Shown here in pieces: positions 27,301-37,419 of a DNA stretch of 64,000 nucleotides (position 1 is the first letter of the stretch; the number at the start of each line of letters is the position of its first letter). The notes beneath the pieces are model-generated. The model saw only the letters and a program-made list of their open reading frames with translations, was not told where the DNA came from and did no database searches. A program made the position numbers and the translations under genes. Origin of the DNA: Nitrospira sp. (lineage in GTDB: Bacteria > Nitrospirota > Nitrospiria > Nitrospirales > Nitrospiraceae); NCBI GenBank assembly GCA_005116745.1, contig SWDS01000002.1, positions 1-64,000 on the forward strand. The letters run 5' to 3'.

Positions 27301-27337
27301 TGTGTCAATAGCGCAACAGTGAGTTGAGATTGACACA
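27301..27337. promoter_or_regulatory. Strong dyad between LuxR-type and lipoprotein genes
   Basis: TGTGTCAAT (27301-27309) and ATTGACACA (27329-27337) are perfect 9-base inverted arms. CAAC and GTTG inside the loop can extend the pairing. No T-run follows, so a terminator is unlikely. It may be an operator, possibly for the adjacent LuxR-type protein, or a structured leader. It lies 112 bases ahead of the lipoprotein start. Confidence 0.5.
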
Positions 27338-27448
27338 ATTCAACCCCGATGATTCCAGAAATACTTCTTATTTCAATTACAGTTACAGAGTACAGCTGCA
27401 TGGCCTGCCATTTGCACATCCGAATACCAGTTGATGGAGGTGGATGAC

Positions 27449-27943
27449 ATGAACTGCAGTATGCTCACAAAAGGCTTGATGCTGGGTTTATTAGGGGGAG
27501 TAGTTCTTGCTTCAGGTTGTACAACCGGTCCTTCATCCCAAATAACCGAACAGAAAAATAGCGGCTTCATGTCACTGTGGAATACCTATACCAATTGTAA
27601 ATCAACCTCTAACTTAGCCCAGGCAACTTCAGATCTGACCCAACTGCGTTCAGCTAGCCAAGAGGTACGCGAAGGGTTTGTCTTGCCGCTGCCGACTCAC
27701 CTTGAGCGGCTGGTGGCCAATCCAACAAGTCGGGTCGCAGTCGATGTAGAGGCAATGGCTGCCGCTTGTGCTCTACACACTGGAGAGCTCGCCTTTAATC
27801 AAGGGCAAACCGATATCGCTCGTGACCTTCTGGTTTCGGTCATCACGCTTCATAAGGAAGAAGGTTCCTATTACGTCCTAAAGGCAAAGACGTTGCTGGC
27901 AAGACTTGGGCATGGGGTCAACGTTTCCTTCAACGTTCACTAG
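27449..27943 (+). CDS. Small lipoprotein of unknown function
   Basis: The ATG at 27449 is eight bases after GGAGG and gives 164 residues; earlier in-frame codons begin inside this ribosome-binding site. Residues 1-24 form a lipoprotein signal peptide ending in VVLASGC, a clean lipobox. The mature part is polar, has no aspartate that would favour inner-membrane retention at position +2 (Thr), and has helical stretches such as DLTQLRSASQEVREGF and AMAAACALHTGELAFNQGQ with a TPR-like feel. It probably sits in the outer membrane. Its stop overlaps that of glgA on the other strand. Confidence 0.8.
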   Translation: MNCSMLTKGLMLGLLGGVVLASGCTTGPSSQITEQKNSGFMSLWNTYTNCKSTSNLAQATSDLTQLRSASQEVREGFVLPLPTHLERLVANPTSRVAVDVEAMAAACALHTGELAFNQGQTDIARDLLVSVITLHKEEGSYYVLKAKTLLARLGHGVNVSFNVH

Positions 27944-29427
27944 TTCTCTTTTTTCTCTCCCTGCAGTCCTCGATATAACTCTACATAGAATTTCGCCGAT
28001 CGATCCCAAGACAGATCGACCATCATTCCCGCATGGATTAAGGATTGCCATGTCGGCTGCTCTTTGTACACCTGAAGCGAGAGTACGAGCGCGGAGAGGA
28101 GAGAGTCCGTCGAAGCATCAATGAAGTGAAAACCAGTTGCACGCCCAGATTTAACCGTTGAAGGTCGAAAGGGAATAACGGTATCCGCTAATCCTCCGGT
28201 ACGGCGCACAATAGGTACCGTGCCATACCGAAGACTATACAGTTGGCTTAATCCACATGGCTCATAGCGAGACGGCATGATTAACATGTCCGACCCAGCT
28301 TCAATCCGATGCGCCATTCCTTCGTTAAAGCCAAGACATAAGCCGATCCGATCAGGATATCTGGATTTGGCGGCAATAAATTGCTGTTCCAGATGGTGAT
28401 CCCCCGTACCAAGCACGACAGTTTGCATGTCTAGAGACATGAGCTCTGGAAGCACATCTATCAAAAGATCAAAGCCCTTCTGAAAGGTCAGCCGACCGAT
28501 CACAGCCAATAAGGGAACATCACGATTCGGTAGTTCCAGCTCCCTCTGTAGGGCTCGCTTGCATGCTCGTTTCCCCGACAAATCAGCAGCCGTATACTGT
28601 GCCGGCAAGTAGGAATCGCTCTCTGGATTCCAGGCATCGACATCGATACCATTTGTAATCCCTTTGACACCATCCGCACGACCCGCCAGCACACCTTCAA
28701 GACCACTTCCATATTCTGCGGTCATGATCTCCTTCGCATAGGTAGGACTCACCGTGGAAACAGCATCTGAGAAAATAATGCCGCCCTTCAGGCAATTGAC
28801 CGATCCATAGAACTCGAGGCCACTTGGGGAAAACAGTGACGGAGGAAGCCCCAGCTTCGTAAACTGCTGGCCAGGGAAAATTCCTTGATATCCCATATTG
28901 TGCAGAGTCAAGAGCACTTTCAGCTGATCGAGCCCCTGATACTCGTGAGGAAGCGTCTTCAGGTACACTGCGCACAAAGCCGTCTGCCAATCGTGCAAGT
29001 GCAGCACATCAACCTTCTCCCCTCGAGTCTCCATTAACCCACGCACTATTTCGAGGGCGGCACGACAGAAGAGGATAAACCGCTCGAGGTTGTCCGGATA
29101 ATCGTGATGGTCTTGTTGGTAAAGCCCCGGGCGATCAAAATAGGGATCGTACCGCACAAATAGTACTCGCAACCGATGCAAGGCACCTGTCACTGGTACG
29201 TTTTCTTCTTCTACCGTGACATCGACAGGCTTCCCATCAACCGGAATAGAAAGTCGCATGGCCAATTGACGAGACTCACCAGCTGCTCGACCTCGGTAAT
29301 CGGGCATCACTAATATTACATGATGCCCCAACTTCGTCAGCTCGATCGCCAACGCGCCGACCACGTCGGCTAATCCGCCCGTTTTGGCATACGGAACGGC
29401 CTCAGAGGCCGCCATCACGATGTTCAA
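27940..29427 (-). CDS. glgA: Glycogen synthase (ADP-glucose type)
   Basis: A 495-residue GT5 enzyme, close to the usual 480-500. It begins MNIVMAASEAVPYAKTGGLA, with the KTGGL donor-binding motif at residues 15-19. VIGRLTFQKGFDLL near 310 and SRYEPCGLSQLYSLRYGTVP near 385 are the other signature blocks. It extends alpha-1,4-glucan from ADP-glucose; the branching enzyme glgB is 24 kb away in this window. The start is a TTG with AGGAGG four bases upstream. It is the last gene of the long minus-strand block and its stop shares CTAG with the convergent lipoprotein gene. Confidence 0.97.
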   Translation of the reverse strand: MNIVMAASEAVPYAKTGGLADVVGALAIELTKLGHHVILVMPDYRGRAAGESRQLAMRLSIPVDGKPVDVTVEEENVPVTGALHRLRVLFVRYDPYFDRPGLYQQDHHDYPDNLERFILFCRAALEIVRGLMETRGEKVDVLHLHDWQTALCAVYLKTLPHEYQGLDQLKVLLTLHNMGYQGIFPGQQFTKLGLPPSLFSPSGLEFYGSVNCLKGGIIFSDAVSTVSPTYAKEIMTAEYGSGLEGVLAGRADGVKGITNGIDVDAWNPESDSYLPAQYTAADLSGKRACKRALQRELELPNRDVPLLAVIGRLTFQKGFDLLIDVLPELMSLDMQTVVLGTGDHHLEQQFIAAKSRYPDRIGLCLGFNEGMAHRIEAGSDMLIMPSRYEPCGLSQLYSLRYGTVPIVRRTGGLADTVIPFRPSTVKSGRATGFHFIDASTDSLLSALVLSLQVYKEQPTWQSLIHAGMMVDLSWDRSAKFYVELYRGLQGEKKEN

Positions 29428-29472
29428 ACTACCTCCTGATGCTGAATCTCATGCGGGGTATTGGGCGAAGAC

Positions 29473-29964
29473 CTAGGGTCGAGAACCTTCGTCAAGCCTG
29501 GTCTTGAATCGATCCTCATAGGCCCAGGTTTTTGCAAGGGCATGCAACTCCTCGGCCTTGAGCTCTTCCTTATAGACAAGACGATCATCGAGAAATACCA
29601 GGAGCCAACCACGATCGGGGTATGCGAAATACACTCCTTCACCCGCATGCACGCCAGCTTTCCATCCCCTCGGAGCCTCTCCTGTTGCCACGCGCGATCG
29701 AGGAATCACGCTGAAGTCCGGCATGACAAAAAAATGGCTGAACTCACTGTGATAAAGTGGCGGTTTTCCCCAAGCGTTTACGACTGCCATCGTAGTAACT
29801 TGATCCAGCACCAGATTATTGGCTTGCACCAGCTGTTCTTGCTGCTCCAACGTTGGCATGCTCTTGCAGCCCACCATCAATCCGAGTAGTACCACTCCAC
29901 ATACGCACCGTATCACCTTTGTCAGGACACCAGAAATGTTGGTCACGTTGTATCCTACCCTCAC
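29473..29964 (-). CDS. Lipoprotein of unknown function
   Basis: A 163-residue protein with a lipoprotein signal peptide; the lipobox LMVGC ends at about residue 33. A GTG at 29964 overlaps the upstream stop by four bases, but a GTG six codons later is preceded by AGGA and would give a shorter signal peptide. The mature protein has no family motif I recognise. WGKPPLYHSEFSHFFVMPDF and a Trp-rich GRGW-like segment (PDRGWLLVFLDDRLVYKEE) look like a compact beta domain. It lies in an operon-like run between DUF971 and glgA genes, which says little about its job. Confidence 0.75.
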   Translation of the reverse strand: MRVGYNVTNISGVLTKVIRCVCGVVLLGLMVGCKSMPTLEQQEQLVQANNLVLDQVTTMAVVNAWGKPPLYHSEFSHFFVMPDFSVIPRSRVATGEAPRGWKAGVHAGEGVYFAYPDRGWLLVFLDDRLVYKEELKAEELHALAKTWAYEDRFKTRLDEGSRP

Positions 29965-30317
29965 ATGAGCCGTCTGGATTTTGGCTCAACTGGCTTTACT
30001 GGCTGACAGACGTCGCACTGACACAATTGTCGTAGCAATGCATAGGAATAGATACCGGTATCGTGGCCGTCGCTCCATTTGAATTGAAACGCGTAGCGCC
30101 CCACCGACTCGATGTCCTGGAGCATAATCAAGATCGGCACATCCTCTGACTTGAGACGCCGCTCGCCTGTCCACTCATCAACACAGGCCGCGCAGGGACA
30201 GTGCTGCCGGAGATAACGAACCGAATACCTCCCCTTGTGGCCATCGCTCCACTGAATTCCCAACACTCCCTTGTCGAGCCACTCCATATCTCGAGGCTCA
30301 AGAGCAGTGGCTGTCAT
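29961..30317 (-). CDS. DUF971-domain protein
   Basis: The ATG at 30317 follows GAGGTGA and gives 118 residues; longer frames overlap recO. GVLGIQWSDGHKGRYSVRYL is the DUF971 (gamma-butyrobetaine-hydroxylase-like N-terminal) signature. CPCAACVDEWTGE near residue 38 and CQCDVC near 100 form two cysteine clusters that could bind zinc or an Fe-S centre. Members are often found near Fe-S and redox genes. Biochemical function is not settled. Its last codon overlaps the next lipoprotein gene. Confidence 0.85.
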   Translation of the reverse strand: MTATALEPRDMEWLDKGVLGIQWSDGHKGRYSVRYLRQHCPCAACVDEWTGERRLKSEDVPILIMLQDIESVGRYAFQFKWSDGHDTGIYSYALLRQLCQCDVCQPVKPVEPKSRRLM

Positions 30318-30342
30318 GTGTTCACCTCTCATCATGTCTTGC

Positions 30343-31101
30343 TCATCCTGGCGATGCGAGCGACAGAAAGTCAACCGGTGGCAGCCGTTTTCCGGCAACC
30401 ACCGTGATGTACCCTTCAATCGCTTCCTCTACCTCATTCCGCACTTGCCCCGTTGCTCGCAACCGTGTGAGTACCGTAGGCGCCAGCCGAATGGCTTGCT
30501 GGAGAAACAACAGGCTGCCTCGTGAGAATGCGACACATCGAACTCGTTGACGTGCGGCGCAGGGCAGACACACGAGACCTCCGGCGATTGGAGAAAATTG
30601 AGGCTCTCCAACGAAGTGCGTCTTCCCACAGGCGGCGCAATGATCGGTCTGTGGGCGAAACCCCGTTAGTCCAAGCAGTCTGATCTGAAACAGGAGCGCC
30701 GTAAAGGTCGGGTCATCACTTTCCTGAAGCGAGGCAAGGCCTTGCTCCAGGCTATCAAACAAACGCGGGTCCGGATCTCCATCCGGTGTGATCGCGGTGA
30801 CAACATTCACCATTCTCGCCGCCGATGCCATCAAACGAAGGTCTTCCCGCAACACTTGAGAAGATCGTACCAAATCGACCTGCGAAATTCGAAACAGGGA
30901 GTCCCCTGTTTTCTCAAACAGATTCAGACGACACACGCTAAATGGTTCGATCGCGGCCCCAAAGCGGCTTTTCTGACGACGGGCACCACGGGCGACCCCT
31001 CTGATTTTACCCAGACTCTTGGAGTACACCGTGACGATTCGATCGGCGTCCCCCCACTTACGGCTCCGCAAAATGATCGCCGTCGTCTTTACCAGAGGCA
31101 C
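30343..31101 (-). CDS. recO: DNA repair protein RecO
   Basis: With the GTG at 31101 (after GGGGAGAG) the protein has 252 residues; a start eleven codons upstream is possible. VKTTAIILRSRKWGDADRIV is the OB-fold start of RecO, followed by GVARGARRQKSRFGAAIEPF. A zinc site is formed by CAACGK near residue 168 and VCLPC about 20 residues later. RecO works with RecR to load RecA on gapped DNA and anneals SSB-coated strands. It follows mgtE by about 50 bases and precedes the DUF971 gene. Confidence 0.94.
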   Translation of the reverse strand: MPLVKTTAIILRSRKWGDADRIVTVYSKSLGKIRGVARGARRQKSRFGAAIEPFSVCRLNLFEKTGDSLFRISQVDLVRSSQVLREDLRLMASAARMVNVVTAITPDGDPDPRLFDSLEQGLASLQESDDPTFTALLFQIRLLGLTGFRPQTDHCAACGKTHFVGEPQFSPIAGGLVCLPCAARQRVRCVAFSRGSLLFLQQAIRLAPTVLTRLRATGQVRNEVEEAIEGYITVVAGKRLPPVDFLSLASPG

Positions 31102-31153
31102 TGCTCTCTCCCCTCCCACTCTCGGTTGAGGCACAAGGATGCACCAGTCTGTG

Positions 31154-32617
31154 TCACCGGAGATAGTCCAAGAAAAGAGTGGCCAAGGTCAGATAGATTG
31201 TAATCCCGGTGATGTCGTTTGCTGTCGTGACAAAAGGACCGGCAGCAACGGCCGGATCGACCCCCACGCGTTTGAGCAGAATTGGCATAATCGTCGCCAT
31301 GCTGGTCGATACCAAAAATGCAGTGATCAGCGAAGCTCCGAGGACCATGCCCAAAAACCCTTGATGCAAAACCCAAGCAACCAGTGTCAGCGTCACACCG
31401 CAGGCCATCCCCATGACCAAGCCGATCTTCGCTTCACGAAAAAAAATAGGCCATACATGAGTGAGGTCCACAGAGCCGGTGGCCAACCCTCGAATAATCA
31501 GCGTTGAGGACTGCAACCCCACATTCCCACCCATCGCCGCAATCACAGGGATAAAACTCACGATCGACACCACCTCCTGGATCGTATAACGGAAATGCCA
31601 GAGGATCGCACCGGACAGGAGACTGCCGACTAGGTTGGTAAAGAGCCATGGCAACCGGAGTTTCGCCGAGCCGAAGCTCGAAGGCTTCAAGCCCGTGTCT
31701 TCCTCAATTGCCCCGGCCATTTTCAACATGTCTTCGGTCGCTTCTTCTCGGATCACATCGACTACATCATCCACCGTGATGATGCCCACGAGTTTGCCAT
31801 CCCGTTCCACCACCGGAATCGCCAACAAGTTATAGCTGGCCACCTGGCGCGCGACTTCTTCTTGATCCAAGTCGATCGCCACACTCATCACCTCTCGGGC
31901 CATGATATTTTTCAGTGGCGTCGTCGGAGGGACCGTGATCAGCTGTCGGAGCGAGAGAACACCAACCAGCCGATCATCCTTGTCCGTCACATAAATATAG
32001 AACACCATTTCCGCATCCGTGGCTTGTTGTAACCGACGGATCGCTTCCTGTGCCGTGGCATCCTCCGGCAAGGAAAAGAACTCTGTGGTCATGATCGCGC
32101 CAGCCGTATCCTTTGGATATTTAAGGATGTCGGCAACCTCGGACGAATCCTCGGTCTTCATTAGGGCGAGAATCTCTTTGCTGCGCTCTTCAGGAAGAAA
32201 TCCGAGAATGTGCGCCACGTCGTCGGGGCCAAGGTCTTTCAAGAGCCACGCAATGTCAGAATGCAACAGATCTGCGAGGACTTGCTGGATGCTTTCGCCG
32301 TCGAGCTCGCTGAGCGCTTGCCCACGTTTGCCTTCGCCGCGGACCAGTTCGAAGATCTCTCGTTTTTCCTTCAGAGAGGAGAGATGGGTCACGACTTTGG
32401 CAATGTCGGCGGGGTGCATACGCCCCAACATCTTGGAGAGGTTTGTGATGGCTCCGCGTCGCAGCAACTTTTGTACGGACTGGATCACAATGTCCGATTT
32501 TGTCTGCCCACGTTCGGTCTGATCACGCAACACTTCACGCAGCACATCGCGTTCGGGCTGGTGCAGTCGCTGGTCCGGTGCGTGCGGCTCTATCGGTCGT
32601 TCCATCGGCTGCATCAT
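31154..32617 (-). CDS. mgtE: Magnesium transporter MgtE
   Basis: A 487-residue channel-type magnesium transporter of full length. The N-terminal soluble domain (about residues 30-140) has the repeats with LPEERSKEILALM, and the CBS pair follows (YVTDKDDRLVGVLSLRQL, then DGKLVGIITVDDVVDVIREE). Five membrane helices occupy the last 180 residues, with AAMGGNVGLQSSTLIIRGLA and the pore segment AGPFVTTANDITGITIYL. It imports Mg2+ and is gated by cytoplasmic Mg2+. It is three bases from era, so the two are probably co-transcribed. Confidence 0.96.
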   Translation of the reverse strand: MMQPMERPIEPHAPDQRLHQPERDVLREVLRDQTERGQTKSDIVIQSVQKLLRRGAITNLSKMLGRMHPADIAKVVTHLSSLKEKREIFELVRGEGKRGQALSELDGESIQQVLADLLHSDIAWLLKDLGPDDVAHILGFLPEERSKEILALMKTEDSSEVADILKYPKDTAGAIMTTEFFSLPEDATAQEAIRRLQQATDAEMVFYIYVTDKDDRLVGVLSLRQLITVPPTTPLKNIMAREVMSVAIDLDQEEVARQVASYNLLAIPVVERDGKLVGIITVDDVVDVIREEATEDMLKMAGAIEEDTGLKPSSFGSAKLRLPWLFTNLVGSLLSGAILWHFRYTIQEVVSIVSFIPVIAAMGGNVGLQSSTLIIRGLATGSVDLTHVWPIFFREAKIGLVMGMACGVTLTLVAWVLHQGFLGMVLGASLITAFLVSTSMATIMPILLKRVGVDPAVAAGPFVTTANDITGITIYLTLATLFLDYLR

Positions 32618-32620
32618 TTC

Positions 32621-33505
32621 CTAGTAACCCAACTCCACCAAGGTCTGCTCGTCCTCACGCCAAGATTTTCTGACCTTCACCCACAGCTCTAGAAACACTT
32701 TCATGCCGAACAGCCGTTCCATGTCCAGCCTGGCCTGTGTGCCGATCAATTTCAAACGCTCTCCGTGTTTGCCTATCAGGATGCCCTTCTGCGAGTCTCG
32801 CTCCACCAAAATCGACGCTCGAATCTTCGCCAGCTTGCCCTCCTCGACGAATTCATCGATCTCGACTGCGACCGCATACGGCACCTCCTCCTCCGTCTCT
32901 TGCAGCACCTTCTCACGGATCATCTCAGCCGCCAGCGTTCTCATGGTCTGATCGGTCATCACATCGTCGCCGTAGGCTCCTTCTGCCGACGGAAGATAGG
33001 GAACCGTCACGGCCAGCAACCGATCAATATTGTCGGCGACCTGAGCAGAAACCGGCACTACCTCTGTCCATGCGAAGAGTTTGCCATACCGTTCGAGAGT
33101 TGGGAGCAGTTTCTGCTTGTTGACGATATCAATTTTCGTGATGACAAGGATAACCGGACGCAGCCGTTTGGCCAACGCCTCCTTCATATGCTTGATAGCG
33201 ATCAGATCTCCGGGACCCGGAAGACTGGTTGCATCCATCAGCATGTACAAGAGATCCGCATCTTCCAAGGTTTCCACGGCAGTACGCAGCATTCGACGAT
33301 TGAGCAAGTGCTCTGGTTTATGAAGCCCTGGCGTATCGAGAAAGGCAATTTGTGCTCCGTCCACATGCACGACACCCATAATGCGGGTCCTTGTGGTCTG
33401 GGGCTTACTCGACACAATCGAGATTTTTTCACCTAGCAGGCAATTGAGTAGCGTCGACTTGCCGACGTTGGACCGCCCGATGATCGCAACTGTTCCAAAC
33501 TTCAT
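32621..33505 (-). CDS. era: GTPase Era
   Basis: A 294-residue Ras-like GTPase with a KH domain. The P-loop GRSNVGKSTLLN is at residues 10-21 (usually GRPNVGKS), switch II DTPGLH near 58 and NKxD-like TKID near 121. The KH2 domain ends near residue 280 with VFLELWVKVRKSW. Era binds 16S rRNA and 30S subunits and takes part in ribosome assembly and cell-cycle control. Its ATG overlaps the FtsB-like stop by four bases. Confidence 0.97.
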   Translation of the reverse strand: MKFGTVAIIGRSNVGKSTLLNCLLGEKISIVSSKPQTTRTRIMGVVHVDGAQIAFLDTPGLHKPEHLLNRRMLRTAVETLEDADLLYMLMDATSLPGPGDLIAIKHMKEALAKRLRPVILVITKIDIVNKQKLLPTLERYGKLFAWTEVVPVSAQVADNIDRLLAVTVPYLPSAEGAYGDDVMTDQTMRTLAAEMIREKVLQETEEEVPYAVAVEIDEFVEEGKLAKIRASILVERDSQKGILIGKHGERLKLIGTQARLDMERLFGMKVFLELWVKVRKSWREDEQTLVELGY

Positions 33506-33861
33506 GGTTTTGACAACAACTCCAATTTCTTGTCAGGGTCTGGCACCAACTGATAGACCGTCTCTCCCTTACGCACATACCCCAACTGTTCTCGAGCCAA
33601 CTGCTCAATTTTAGCGGGGTCATGCTGGAGACGAGTAATATCGTGCTGCAATGTGGCACTTTCTCGGCGTAAGGTCGAAAGCTCCTGTTCCAGATTCCAT
33701 GCATGATCGCGCATGGAGAGATACCGAGTGAGGCCCATGTCTCCGGAAAACAACGCCACGAATAGCCATACACAGCCACCCGCGCCGAGCACCTGCATGG
33801 CGATCAGGACGCGCTGCCGCCATTCCAGCCATTGCCGTCCACGATTCTGTTTGATAATCAT
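33502..33861 (-). CDS. ftsB: FtsB/DivIC-type cell-division protein
   Basis: A 119-residue bitopic membrane protein. A short cytoplasmic basic start is followed by a membrane segment (VLGAGGCVWLFVALFSG, about 24-40) and a periplasmic coiled coil with WNLEQELSTLRRESATLQ. The end, EQLAREQLGYVRKGETVYQL, is the conserved septum-formation-initiator motif. Such proteins join FtsL and FtsQ in the divisome. The gene sits between eno and era, as is common for ftsB beside eno. The family symbol is used with moderate confidence. Confidence 0.85.
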   Translation of the reverse strand: MIIKQNRGRQWLEWRQRVLIAMQVLGAGGCVWLFVALFSGDMGLTRYLSMRDHAWNLEQELSTLRRESATLQHDITRLQHDPAKIEQLAREQLGYVRKGETVYQLVPDPDKKLELLSKP

Positions 33862-33885
33862 CTGTGCATCCGGCGGCGGAACCAG

Positions 33886-35196
<1,311 letters not shown>

Positions 35197-35203
35197 TTAG
35201 CTC

Positions 35204-36634
35204 TCACCCCAGTTTCTTCCTTAACAACTCATTCACCTTCCCAGGATTCGCCTTTCCCCCGCTCGTCTTCATCACCTGTCCGACCAAAAATCCCAATACT
35301 TGTTGTTTCCCCTCTTTGAACTGCGCAACCTGCGCTGGATTCTTGCTCAATACCTCAGCAATGATCTGTTCGAGCGCCCCTTCGTCTGAGACCTGCGTTA
35401 ACCCTTTTTCCTGCACAATCTGTTCAGGAACCTTCCCACTGCTATAAAGTTCAGGGAAAATATCGCGCGCCACTTTTAAGCTAATCGTCCCTTTGTCCAC
35501 CAGCTGCAACAGACTCACCAACCGTTCAGGCGTGACAGGCGACACTGCAATATCAGTCCCAGAGTTGTTCAACTCTCGCATCAACTCCCCCATCACCCAA
35601 TTACTTACGATCTTAGGTTGAGGGAACTGCTCCACACAGGCTTCGAAATAATCCGCCATGCCCTTCGAAGCCGTCAGGATAGTAGCGTCATATTCCGGCA
35701 ACCCATAGTCCGAAACGAATCGTTTCGTCCGCATGGCCGGCAGTTCGGGCAAGCGGCTACGGAATCCATCGATCCACGCTTGATCCAACTGCAACGGCAC
35801 CAGATCTGGATCAGGGAAATAGCGGTAGTCATGGGCTTCCTCTTTGGAACGCATGACTGCCGTTTCACCACGCTCGATATTCCAGAGCCTCGTTTCCTGG
35901 CGAATCTTGCCTCCCTCAGTCAACACTTTGGTCTGCCGCTTGATCTCATACTCAACTGCATCCTTCACATACTTGAAGGAGTTGATGTTCTTCAGCTCGA
36001 CCTTCGTCCCAAACTCCTGTTGCCCTGACGGACGCAGCGACAAATTCGGCTCACACCGAAAGCTCCCCTCCTCCATGTTGCCGTCACAGACGTCAAGGTA
36101 CATTAAGATTTCCCGCAACCCTTTGAGATAGGCCACCACCTCGTCAGCCGAATGCATGTCTGGTTCCGTCACGATCTCCAACAGCGGTGTGCCAGCTCGG
36201 TTTAGATCGACCCGACTCCCACTGGTACCGGTCTCATGGATACTTTTCCCAGCATCCTCTTCCAAATGCGCGCGACGAATGCGGATACGTTTCGTCTCCC
36301 CGCTACTATCACAAACCTCAATCCATCCATGTTCGCAAATCGGGGACTCATATTGGGAAATCTGATACCCCTTAGGCAGATCCGGGTAGAAATAGTGCTT
36401 TCTCGCGAATTGATTATTCGCCGCGATGGTACAGTTCAGTGCCAAACCGGCACGAACCGCCATTTCGACTGCCATTCGGTTGATGACGGGCAAGCTGCCT
36501 GGCAGACCAAGACAGATCGGACAGGTCTGACTGTTGGCCGACAGACCAAATGTCGTGCCGCACCCGCAGAACATCTTGGAGTTGGTCCGCAGCTGTGCGT
36601 GGACCTCCACTCCGATGACTGTCTCAAAAATCAT
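35204..36634 (-). CDS. gatB: Aspartyl/glutamyl-tRNA amidotransferase subunit B
   Basis: A 476-residue protein. [20 protein letters not shown] starts the protein and is diagnostic, as are [15 protein letters not shown] and REVRLW-like blocks. A C-terminal YqeY-like tail domain ends with the [16 protein letters not shown] motif. It is the tRNA-binding kinase subunit that activates the mischarged Glu or Asp on tRNA. Its start overlaps the YtxH-like gene's stop by four bases. gatA and gatC are a few genes upstream, so the complex is encoded in one block. Confidence 0.98.
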   Translation of the reverse strand: MIFETVIGVEVHAQLRTNSKMFCGCGTTFGLSANSQTCPICLGLPGSLPVINRMAVEMAVRAGLALNCTIAANNQFARKHYFYPDLPKGYQISQYESPICEHGWIEVCDSSGETKRIRIRRAHLEEDAGKSIHETGTSGSRVDLNRAGTPLLEIVTEPDMHSADEVVAYLKGLREILMYLDVCDGNMEEGSFRCEPNLSLRPSGQQEFGTKVELKNINSFKYVKDAVEYEIKRQTKVLTEGGKIRQETRLWNIERGETAVMRSKEEAHDYRYFPDPDLVPLQLDQAWIDGFRSRLPELPAMRTKRFVSDYGLPEYDATILTASKGMADYFEACVEQFPQPKIVSNWVMGELMRELNNSGTDIAVSPVTPERLVSLLQLVDKGTISLKVARDIFPELYSSGKVPEQIVQEKGLTQVSDEGALEQIIAEVLSKNPAQVAQFKEGKQQVLGFLVGQVMKTSGGKANPGKVNELLRKKLG

Positions 36635-36954
36635 CCTCGATCAGACCCCTCATCGGAGGTGCGACCGCGTTCGCGCCTCATGGCTTCACGTCCGGCATCG
36701 AATGCCTCTCGCAGCACCGACTGCTTCGTTTCGACAAACTCCTTGCCCTGATCAACGGCTTCTTCAAACACCTCACCGGCGCGCCCAGCAAGATCTCGAA
36801 GATCGTGTTCCGCACGACGGGCATACCCCCGGAGTCGATCACGCGATTCGCTCCCTGCTTGTGGCGCCAACAACAATGCCGCGACCGCACCCATCGCTGC
36901 CCCGCTCAGAAAAGCCAAAAAGACCGCCGCTGATGTTCCTCGTTCATCCGCCAT
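36631..36954 (-). CDS. YtxH-like small membrane-anchored protein
   Basis: The ATG at 36954 gives 107 residues; an upstream start overlaps the DUF948 gene heavily. A single membrane segment ([20 protein letters not shown]) is followed by the YtxH-typical [16 protein letters not shown] and a long charged, probably coiled-coil tail. Proteins of this kind are often called stress or general membrane proteins; their biochemical role is unclear. It overlaps the preceding DUF948 gene by 11 bases and gatB by four, so all three are translated together. Confidence 0.8.
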   Translation of the reverse strand: MADERGTSAAVFLAFLSGAAMGAVAALLLAPQAGSESRDRLRGYARRAEHDLRDLAGRAGEVFEEAVDQGKEFVETKQSVLREAFDAGREAMRRERGRTSDEGSDRG

Positions 36955-37351
36955 TGTGTGTCCCTCCTTCCGGTCTGATTCGTTCCCGCACGACATGAGT
37001 GGCCGCCTTGAAGCCTGCAACCATGCTCGCCACATTGTTCAACAGCGTCCCACCTGACCCACGAACGATATTATGGACTTGTTGCACGGACTCACCAACT
37101 TCACCCACCGCATGCAGCAAGACCGCTGCATGCTCGACGCCCTCGCGCGCCTGATTCGTCACGTCGTTTAAGTTCTGGCTCACCGCACGCAATTCTGCCA
37201 CGAGAGCCGGCATCTCGGCGTTCAGCTTCGAGAGGAGCTGTTCGGACTCGGCCACCGTTTTGCGAACCTGCATTAATACCGGTACGAGATACCCGACCAG
37301 CACGGCGAATACCACGGCCACAAGGAGTGCAGCGATTTCGACGATGGTCAT
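36944..37351 (-). CDS. DUF948-domain protein
   Basis: The ATG at 37351, ten bases after GGGAGG, gives 135 residues. A membrane helix occupies residues 4-28 (EIAALLVAVVFAVLVGYLVP), and the rest is a heptad-like helix with QVRKTVAESEQLLSKLNAEM typical of DUF948, which resembles chemotaxis-protein coiled coils. It is paired with the YtxH-like gene, a common arrangement across bacteria. Function is unknown. It is probably an envelope stress-associated membrane protein. Confidence 0.82.
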   Translation of the reverse strand: MTIVEIAALLVAVVFAVLVGYLVPVLMQVRKTVAESEQLLSKLNAEMPALVAELRAVSQNLNDVTNQAREGVEHAAVLLHAVGEVGESVQQVHNIVRGSGGTLLNNVASMVAGFKAATHVVRERIRPEGGTHNGG

Positions 37352-37419
37352 TATTGCCAACCCTCCCGGTTATTCATCTCGTATGCCCTCTCGTCTCCTC
37401 TCCAATTCTCCCATAACCC

